Positions 58,248 through 64,000 of a stretch of 64,000 nucleotides of DNA are shown one piece after another; the stretch's first letter is position 1; every line of letters begins with the position of its first letter. The position numbers and the translations under genes were made by a program. The stretch is from Aeromicrobium sp. Sec7.5 (lineage in GTDB: Bacteria > Actinomycetota > Actinomycetes > Propionibacteriales > Nocardioidaceae), in the NCBI RefSeq assembly GCF_036867135.1, contig NZ_JBAJIJ010000001.1, positions 2,356,001 through 2,420,000 of the forward strand, read 5' to 3'. Below the pieces are notes generated by a model, which was not told where the DNA came from, did not search any database, and worked only from the letters and a program-made list of their open reading frames with translations.

Positions 58248-58293
58248 CGACGAAGTCGTAGGGGGACAACCAGCGAGGGTGGTGGGAACGCAG

Positions 58294-58332
58294 GACGGGC
58301 GGTGACCGGCCCAAGGCCGGTCACCGCCCGTC
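58294..58332. terminator. Terminator of the sucCD operon
   Basis: Perfect 18-bp stem (gacgggcggtgaccggcc and its complement) with loop caa, 12 nt beyond the sucD stop on the minus strand. It could also stop plus-strand transcription from the fusion gene. No U-tract. Confidence 0.8.
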
Positions 58333-58344
58333 GATGCTGTCAGC

Positions 58345-59241
58345 TCAGAGAGCCTGGAGGATCTCGCGCATGAGCTGGGCCGTCTCGGACGGCGTCTTGC
58401 CGACCTTGACCCCGGCGGCCTCGAGGGCCTCCTTCTTGCCCTGCGCCGTGCCCGCACCGTCGGACACGATGGCGCCGGCGTGGCCCATCGTCTTGCCCTC
58501 GGGAGCGGTGAAGCCGGCGACGTAGCCGACGACCGGCTTGGAGACGTTGGCCTGGATGTAGGCCGCGGCCTTCTCCTCGGCGTCGCCACCGATCTCGCCG
58601 ATCATGACGATGGCCTTCGTCTCGGGGTCGGCCTCGAACGCCGCGAGGGCGTCGATGTGGGTGGTGCCCACGATCGGGTCACCACCGATGCCGATCGCCG
58701 TCGAGAAGCCGAAGTCACGCAGCTCGAACATCATCTGGTAGGTCAGCGTGCCCGACTTCGAGACGAGACCGATCGGGCCCTTGCCGGCGATGTTGGCCGG
58801 CGTGATGCCCGCGAGGGCCTCGCCCGGCGTGATGATGCCGGGGCAGTTCGGGCCGATGATCTGCGTCTTCTTGCCCTGGGCGTACGCCCAGAACTCGGCC
58901 GAGTCCTGGACGGGCACGCCCTCGGTGATGATGACGAGCAGACCGATCTCGGCGTCGATGGCCTCGATCACGGCGTCCTTGGTGAACGCCGGCGGCACGA
59001 ACGCCACGGAGACGTCCGCTCCGGTCTTCTCGATGGCCTCGGCGACCGAGCCGAAGACCGGGAGCTCGACGGCGTTGCCGTCGGCATCGGCGTGGGACAC
59101 GGTCGTGCCCGCCTTGCGCGCGTTGACACCGCCCACGACCTGGGTTCCGGCAGCCAGCATGCGGGCCGTGTGCTTCGAGCCCTCACCGCCGGTGATGCCC
59201 TGGACGATGACCTTGGAGTCCTTGGTCAGGAAGATCGACAT
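58345..59241 (-). CDS. sucD: Succinyl-CoA synthetase alpha subunit
   Basis: 298 aa. CoA-binding [18 protein letters not shown] and the active-site phosphohistidine loop [21 protein letters not shown] 59241 lies 15 nt after the sucC stop, with GAAGGGG between. Forms ATP/GTP with SucC from succinyl-CoA in the TCA cycle. Confidence 0.97.
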   Translation of the reverse strand: MSIFLTKDSKVIVQGITGGEGSKHTARMLAAGTQVVGGVNARKAGTTVSHADADGNAVELPVFGSVAEAIEKTGADVSVAFVPPAFTKDAVIEAIDAEIGLLVIITEGVPVQDSAEFWAYAQGKKTQIIGPNCPGIITPGEALAGITPANIAGKGPIGLVSKSGTLTYQMMFELRDFGFSTAIGIGGDPIVGTTHIDALAAFEADPETKAIVMIGEIGGDAEEKAAAYIQANVSKPVVGYVAGFTAPEGKTMGHAGAIVSDGAGTAQGKKEALEAAGVKVGKTPSETAQLMREILQAL

Positions 59242-59256
59242 GTTCTAGAGGCCCCT

Positions 59257-60423
59257 TCAGCCGTTCGCCAGCTCGGCGGCCTTGTCGGCCGCTCCGTCCA
59301 TCGTGTCCACCTGAGTCACGAGCGGGTGGTTCAGCTCGTCCAGGATCGCGCGGCCCTCGTCGACGTTGTTGCCGTCGAGGCGCACGACCAGCGGCTTGGT
59401 GGCGTCGTCACCCAGGAGCTCGAGAGCGCCCTTGATGCCGTTCGCGACCGCGTCGCAGGAGGTGATGCCGCCGAAGACGTTGACGAAGACGCTCTTGACC
59501 TGCGGGTCGCCCAGGATGACGTCGAGGCCGTTGGCCATGACCTCGGCCGAGGCGCCGCCGCCGATGTCGAGGAAGTTGGCCGGCTTGACGTTGCCGTGCT
59601 TCTCGCCGGCGTACGCGACGACGTCGAGGGTGCTCATGACGAGCCCCGCGCCGTTGCCGATGATGCCGACCTCACCGTCGAGCTTGACGTAGTTGAGGCC
59701 CTTGGCCTTGGCCTTCGCCTCGAGCGGGTCGGCGTCCTCCTCGATGACGAAGTCCTCGTGGTGCGGGTGGCGCACCTCGGACGCGTTGTCGTCGAGCGAC
59801 ATCTTGCCGTCCATCGCGTCGAGCTTGTCGCCCTCGAGCCGCGCGAGCGGGTTGACCTCGACGAGGGTCGCGTCCTCCTCGACGAAGGCCGTCCACAGCG
59901 CCTGGACCATGGCGACGGCCTGCTCGGTGAGCTCGGCCGGGAACTTGGCCTCCGCCACGATCGAGCGGGCCTTGGCCTCGTCGACGCCGGTACCGGCGTC
60001 GATCGGGATCTGACGCACGGCCTCGGGGTTGGTCTTGGCGACCTCCTCGATCTCCACACCACCCTCGACGCTCGCGATGCAGAGGTAGCTGCGGTTCGAA
60101 CGGTCCAGCAGGAAGGAGAAGTAGTACTCCTCGACCGGGGGCGTGGCCGGCGTGACGAGCACGCGACCGACGGTGAGCCCCTTGATCTCCATGCCCAGGA
60201 TGTTCGACGCGTGCTCGTAGGCCTCGTCGGGCGTCTTGGCGATCTTGACGCCGCCGGCCTTGCCGCGGCCGCCCGCCTTGACCTGTGCCTTGATGACCGT
60301 GACGCCGCCGAGCTGCTCGGCAGCGGCCTTGGCCTCGTCGGCGGTCTGGGCGACGACGCCGAGCGTCGTCGCGACGCCGTGCTTGGCGAAGAGTTCCTTC
60401 GCCTGGTATTCCATCAGATCCAC
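59257..60423 (-). CDS. sucC: Succinyl-CoA synthetase beta subunit (ADP-forming type)
   Basis: 388 aa ATP-grasp protein. N-terminal [45 protein letters not shown] and [14 protein letters not shown] 60423 gives the expected N-terminus; the internal ATG three codons later is less typical. First gene of sucCD. Confidence 0.97.
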   Translation of the reverse strand: MDLMEYQAKELFAKHGVATTLGVVAQTADEAKAAAEQLGGVTVIKAQVKAGGRGKAGGVKIAKTPDEAYEHASNILGMEIKGLTVGRVLVTPATPPVEEYYFSFLLDRSNRSYLCIASVEGGVEIEEVAKTNPEAVRQIPIDAGTGVDEAKARSIVAEAKFPAELTEQAVAMVQALWTAFVEEDATLVEVNPLARLEGDKLDAMDGKMSLDDNASEVRHPHHEDFVIEEDADPLEAKAKAKGLNYVKLDGEVGIIGNGAGLVMSTLDVVAYAGEKHGNVKPANFLDIGGGASAEVMANGLDVILGDPQVKSVFVNVFGGITSCDAVANGIKGALELLGDDATKPLVVRLDGNNVDEGRAILDELNHPLVTQVDTMDGAADKAAELANG

Positions 60424-60532
60424 GGTGATGACCGTCCTGTGGTGTTGGCGAGTGAAATGGGCCCGTCGACACTGGTGCCGAAGGCCGAGCCGACTCTAAC
60501 CGCGCCGGGATTGCAGCGCGAGCCCGGGTCGG

Positions 60533-60877
60533 TTACCCGTGAGTCAGGTCACCTGCACCGGCGGCCGCGACGACCTCGACGTCGTCGGCCTCCATCCGCG
60601 CCAGCGCACGGACCACGCCGTCGGTCGCCTCGGTCGGCGCGACCTCCACGCCGTCGGCATCCTCCGACACCCCGATCGCGGCCACCTGGTCGGGGTGCAG
60701 GCCCGTGCCGGCCCAGATCACCTCGACGCCCGTGTCGCGCAGCGTGCGGGCCCGGCGCACCAGGAGCTCCTCGAGACCGGCGTCACCCCCGCCCGTCTCC
60801 GCCCTCGCGACACCGGCCACCACGACACGACGGGGCCGGGACTCATCGGACGGATCACGCGCGGCATCGTTCGGCAC
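60533..60877 (-). CDS. Small protein resembling a cobalamin-binding domain but lacking the DxHxxG motif
   Basis: 114 aa. RRVVVAGVARAETGGGDAGL, ARTLRDTGVEVIWAGTGLHP, DQVAAIGVSEDADGVEVAP and the C-terminal DDVEVVAAAG follow the layout of the B12-binding domain of methylmalonyl-CoA mutase. The cobalt-ligating histidine motif is replaced by Gly/Asp/Ala-rich residues. GTG 60877. Lies upstream of sucC on the same strand (109 bp gap). Assignment is by pattern, so moderate confidence; it is probably not a functional B12 carrier. Confidence 0.6.
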   Translation of the reverse strand: MPNDAARDPSDESRPRRVVVAGVARAETGGGDAGLEELLVRRARTLRDTGVEVIWAGTGLHPDQVAAIGVSEDADGVEVAPTEATDGVVRALARMEADDVEVVAAAGAGDLTHG

Positions 60878-60971
60878 GCGGCCATGATCCCATCATGTGA
60901 GACCCCGCACACTCGGTGCCGGTTTTCCCGCCTGTATCCCGGCGTTCACCTCAGCGCATCATCCGACGGGC

Positions 60972-61000
60972 TGTGATGATCTCCGTCTGTCGGCTATCCT
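60972..61000 (+). promoter_or_regulatory. Possible promoter of the M23 peptidase gene
   Basis: TGTGAT (60972-60977), 17-nt spacer, TATCCT (60995-61000), about 39 nt before GTG 61039. The -10 matches well, the -35 only partly. Confidence 0.4.
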
Positions 61001-61038
61001 CATCGAGGTCTGTGTCGTCCATCGGTCGGAGGTCGTGC

Positions 61039-61824
61039 GTGAGCAATCCCGCTCCCAAGCGCCGACTCGACGTCCGTCACCAGTCCAGCGTCCGCGCCTC
61101 GGAGGCCGGCTCGAGCAGCCGCCGCGCCGCTCCCCGACGTGCGCAGCGCTCGTTCCGCCCCTCCATGGCCATGGTCGGCGCCGTCGCGCTCGTCCTGGCC
61201 GGACTCGGGTCCGCCGTCATCAGCAGTCGCGCCGACTCCGGTTCCCTCGGCGGCGACTACCAGGCCCTCTCGGCCGACACCTCGGGCGGCGGGTTCGACG
61301 TCAGCCGCGACTTCGACCGCGAGACCCTCGAGAAGCAGACCCAGGCGCAGGCCGACCAGCTGCTGCAGGCGCAGCAGGACCTCACGGCCGCCACGCAGCA
61401 GAAGGCCGAGGAGCTCAAGTCGAACCAGTGGGTGCTGCCGGTCACCGGCTACCGCATCACGGGTCGCTACGGCGTCACCAACTCGCTGTGGGGCAAGGGG
61501 CACAGCGGCCTGGACTTCGCCGGTCCGAGTGGATCCACGATCAGTGCCATCGCGTCCGGCACCGTCATCGCGGTCAAGTACTCCGGCAACTGCGGCAACA
61601 TGACGCAGATCCAGCTCGACGAGGAAGACCTCGTCATCATGTACTGCCACCAGAGCCGCCAGACGGTTCAGGTCGGTCAGCGGGTCACGGCCGGTGAGAC
61701 CGTCGGCTACACGGGGTCCACCGGACGCTCGACCGGTCCTCACCTGCACGTCGAGGTCAAGCCCGGGGGCGGCAAGTCTGCCGACCCGGAGCCGTACTTC
61801 AACGAGCACAACGTCTACCCGTAA
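61039..61824 (+). CDS. M23-family peptidoglycan metallopeptidase, membrane-anchored
   Basis: 261 aa. A basic N-terminus, one hydrophobic helix (MAMVGAVALVLAGLGSAVI), then a Gln/Ala-rich coiled-coil-like segment (ETLEKQTQAQADQLLQAQQD), and the LytM domain: HSGLDFAGPSG (first zinc His and Asp) and GPHLHVEVKPG (HxH). MYCHQS supplies a further conserved His. GTG 61039 has GGAGG 7 nt upstream; longer in-frame starts lack support. Likely cuts peptide cross-links in the cell wall, or binds them to activate an amidase. Confidence 0.92.
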   Translation: MSNPAPKRRLDVRHQSSVRASEAGSSSRRAAPRRAQRSFRPSMAMVGAVALVLAGLGSAVISSRADSGSLGGDYQALSADTSGGGFDVSRDFDRETLEKQTQAQADQLLQAQQDLTAATQQKAEELKSNQWVLPVTGYRITGRYGVTNSLWGKGHSGLDFAGPSGSTISAIASGTVIAVKYSGNCGNMTQIQLDEEDLVIMYCHQSRQTVQVGQRVTAGETVGYTGSTGRSTGPHLHVEVKPGGGKSADPEPYFNEHNVYP

Positions 61825-61922
61825 GCACTCGCCACCTGACGGCATCCGTCGGTAGCGGACCAGCGGCACGGACGAAGGGCCGTCGGTTCCTGCTCGCGGT
61901 CGTCTCGCCAATCAGCGGCGAC

Positions 61923-62039
61923 TGGACCGAGGACGATGCTTCGCGGCTGTCATAGCGACCCGGATGCATCAGGCTCCGTGCGGTGCGGTCCAGCGATGAT
62001 GCATGTCGGTCGCTCCGGCAACCGGCATTCATCATCGCC
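61923..62039. repeat. Intergenic palindromic repeat family R1, copy C
   Basis: Within the 307-bp gap 61825-62131. tggaccgaggacgatgct (61923-61940), gatgcatcagg near 61963, gcgatgatgcatg near 61993 and attcatcatcgc near 62028 repeat the R1 arm with several changes. The gap also holds cggaccagcggc-acggac near 61856, seen too at copy A. Nothing else is recognised there. Confidence 0.7.
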
Positions 62040-62131
62040 GGCACCGACCCCGCTCCCGGTCCATGCCGAACGACTGAGCGCCCACTGCAGACGCAGATCC
62101 GCTCCGGCAGGCCCGCGGGAGCACCGAGCGG

Positions 62132-64000
62132 TCAGAGCTTCTCGAGCTTGGCGTAGCGCAGGATCAACCGCTTGACCCCGGACGAACCGAAGTCGACCGA
62201 CGCCTGCATGTTCTGGCCACTGCCGTCGATCGAGACGACGGTGCCGAGACCGAACGTGTCGTGGGTGACGCGGTCGCCCGGGTCCAACGAGGCGATCCCG
62301 GTCATGTCGGCCGAGCGCGAGACCGAGCGCGAGCTGAAGGTCTCGCTACGACGCGACGTGGCCGACGGGGTGGACGGCAGCCACTGCGTGGGCGGACTGG
62401 CCTCGCGGCGCCAGTCGACGAGCTCGTCGGGCACCTCGTCGAGGAACCGTGAGGCCGGGTTGTAGGAGGGGGCGCCCCAGGCGGAGCGACTCGTGGCGCG
62501 GGTCAGGTAGAGGCGTTCGCGCGCCCGGGTGATGCCGACGTACGCCAGCCGGCGCTCCTCGGCCAGCTCATCGGTGTCGGCGAGCGAGCGCATGTGGGGG
62601 AAGATGCCGTCCTCCATGCCGGTCAGGAACACGACCGGGAACTCCAGGCCCTTGGCGGTGTGCAGGGTCATGAGCGTCACGACGCCGTCGCCCTGCTCGG
62701 GGAGGGAGTCGGCGTCGGCCACCAGGGCGACGCGCTCGAGGAAGGCGTCGAGGGAGCCGGGAGCGAACGGCGGCGCATCATCGATCTGGGCGCCGTCGAC
62801 CTGGGCATCATCGGGGTCGGCCGGGTCCGTGCCGTTGGCGGCCGGGACGTCGTCGTCGATCGTGGCGGCCCCCGTGACGAACTCGCGGGCGACCGCGACG
62901 AGCTCCGCGAGGTTCTCGACCCGGGTCTCGTCCTGCGGGTCGTCGCTGGACTCGAGCGCCGCGAGGTACCCCGTGCGCGTGAGCGCGGCCTCGAGCACCT
63001 GGTCGGCCGGAGCCCCGTCGGCCGCCATCGTGCGCAGGTCGTCCATCACGGTCTGGAACTCGCGCACCGACTTGGCGGACCGCGTGGCCAGCTCGCCCAC
63101 CTCGTCGACCCGGCGCATCGCGTCGGTGAGGCTGATGCGCTCGCGGGAGGCGAACATCTCGAGGGCGGCCTCGGCCCGCTCACCGATGCCCCGCTTGGGC
63201 TCGTTGACGATGCGCCGCAGCGAGACGATGTCGCGCTCGTTGGAGATCGCGCGCAGGTAGGCCAGCGCGTCGCGGACCTCCTTGCGCTCGTAGAACCGCA
63301 CGCCGCCGACGACCTTGTAGGGCAGGCCGACCCGGATGAAGACCTCCTCGAACACGCGGCTCTGGGCGTTGGTGCGGTAGAACACCGCGACCCCGGCCGG
63401 CGTGACGGCCTCGTCGTCGGTGAGCTCGTCGATCTCGTCGGCGATGAACTGGGCCTCGTCGCGTTCGTCGTCGCCGACGTAGCCGACGATGGGCTCACCC
63501 TGACCCGCCGCCGACCAGAGGTTCTTGGCCGGACGGTTCTCGTTGCGACTGATGACGGCGTTGGCGGCCGACAGGATCGTCTGGGTCGAGCGGTAGTTCT
63601 GCTCGAGCACGATGGTCTCGGCGTCCGGGAAGTCCTGCTCGAACTCGAGGATGTTGCGGATCGTGGCCCCGCGGAAGGCGTAGATCGACTGGTCGGAGTC
63701 GCCCACGACCATGAGGTCGGTGTGCTCGTCGCTGAGCTCACGGATCAGCTGGTACTGCGCGTGGTTGGTGTCCTGGTACTCGTCGACCAGGACGTGACGG
63801 AACCGGCGCCGGTACCCCTCGGCGACGGCGGGGAACGCCTGGAACAGATGCACGGTGTGCATGATGAGGTCGTCGAAGTCCATCGCGTTGGCGGCCCCGA
63901 GCCGGCGCTGGTACTCGCCGTAGACCTCGGCGAAGGTCTCCTCGGTGGGGGTCGAGGCCTGGGTGCGCGCGGTCTCGTGGTCGACGAGCTCGTTCTTGTG
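62132..64000 (-). CDS. pcrA: ATP-dependent DNA helicase PcrA/UvrD (5' part outside window)
   Basis: C-terminal 622 residues of a superfamily 1A helicase; the N-terminal Walker A lies beyond the right edge. Visible motifs: II VLVDEYQDTNHAQ, III VVGDSDQSIYAFRGA, IV LEQNYRSTQTIL, V LMTLHTAKGLEFPVVFLTG and VI EERRLAYVGITRARERLYL. The C-terminal Tudor-like domain (DRVTHDTFGLGTVVSIDG) is the part known to contact RNA polymerase in PcrA. Unwinds DNA in repair and replication restart. An Asp/Ala-rich insertion lies around VPAANGTDPADPDDAQ. Confidence 0.96.
   Translation of the reverse strand, partial: HKNELVDHETARTQASTPTEETFAEVYGEYQRRLGAANAMDFDDLIMHTVHLFQAFPAVAEGYRRRFRHVLVDEYQDTNHAQYQLIRELSDEHTDLMVVGDSDQSIYAFRGATIRNILEFEQDFPDAETIVLEQNYRSTQTILSAANAVISRNENRPAKNLWSAAGQGEPIVGYVGDDERDEAQFIADEIDELTDDEAVTPAGVAVFYRTNAQSRVFEEVFIRVGLPYKVVGGVRFYERKEVRDALAYLRAISNERDIVSLRRIVNEPKRGIGERAEAALEMFASRERISLTDAMRRVDEVGELATRSAKSVREFQTVMDDLRTMAADGAPADQVLEAALTRTGYLAALESSDDPQDETRVENLAELVAVAREFVTGAATIDDDVPAANGTDPADPDDAQVDGAQIDDAPPFAPGSLDAFLERVALVADADSLPEQGDGVVTLMTLHTAKGLEFPVVFLTGMEDGIFPHMRSLADTDELAEERRLAYVGITRARERLYLTRATSRSAWGAPSYNPASRFLDEVPDELVDWRREASPPTQWLPSTPSATSRRSETFSSRSVSRSADMTGIASLDPGDRVTHDTFGLGTVVSIDGSGQNMQASVDFGSSGVKRLILRYAKLEKL

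Overview
This window is very G+C-rich chromosomal DNA of an actinobacterium. Short ATGA/GTGA overlaps, frequent GTG starts and many TANNNT boxes 6-8 nt before start codons (leaderless genes) fit this. Gene content (DUF3017 beside folD, DUF6350 beside purN/purH, a three-gene succinate dehydrogenase, subI-cysT-cysW-cysA order, an lpdA-type quinone dehydrogenase) points to the Propionibacteriales, most likely Nocardioidaceae such as Aeromicrobium or Nocardioides. The genus is an inference. I saw no rRNA, tRNA, IS element, prophage or CRISPR array.

Layout. 0-6 kb: a peptidoglycan amidase (cut by the window edge), quinone dehydrogenase LpdA, heme oxygenase, then purine nucleoside phosphorylase with a phosphosugar mutase. 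6-12 kb: two large secreted enzymes on the minus strand, a 5'-nucleotidase and an extracellular nuclease. Both end in three SLH domains and share an almost identical 281-bp SLH-coding block. 12-26 kb: nucleoside use. This part holds deoC, a uridine-kinase-like gene, adenosine deaminase, thymidine phosphorylase, cytidine deaminase, a BMP-type nucleoside ABC importer and an M20 amidohydrolase. A cytochrome P450 and a CPBP membrane protease sit inside this operon. 26-34 kb: two transporter/regulator pairs, sdhCAB and a divergent LysR gene. 34-42 kb: trpS, a 2H phosphoesterase, galK, pheA, a double GNAT protein, a DHA2 exporter and a DedA protein. 42-46 kb: a sulfate ABC operon. 45-52 kb: an MFS exporter, nhaA, mdh, DUF3017-folD, a TetR regulator and topoisomerase IB. 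52-64 kb: purH-purN-DUF6350, an ECF-sigma/transmembrane/extracellular fusion protein, sucCD, a degenerate B12-binding-like protein, an M23 peptidase and the 3' part of pcrA.

How it works together. The first 26 kb read as a route for scavenging extracellular nucleic acid: surface nuclease, surface 5'-nucleotidase, nucleoside import, deamination and phosphorolysis, sugar-phosphate mutase, and DeoC aldolase. Much of the order parallels Mycobacterium tuberculosis lpdA-amiA1/B1-deoD-pmmB-add-deoA-cdd-sdh. The SLH enzymes, P450 and CPBP protease are additions to that core. Several intergenic regions carry palindromic repeats of at least three families. The most unusual single gene is the sigma/TM/extracellular fusion at 56213-58099.
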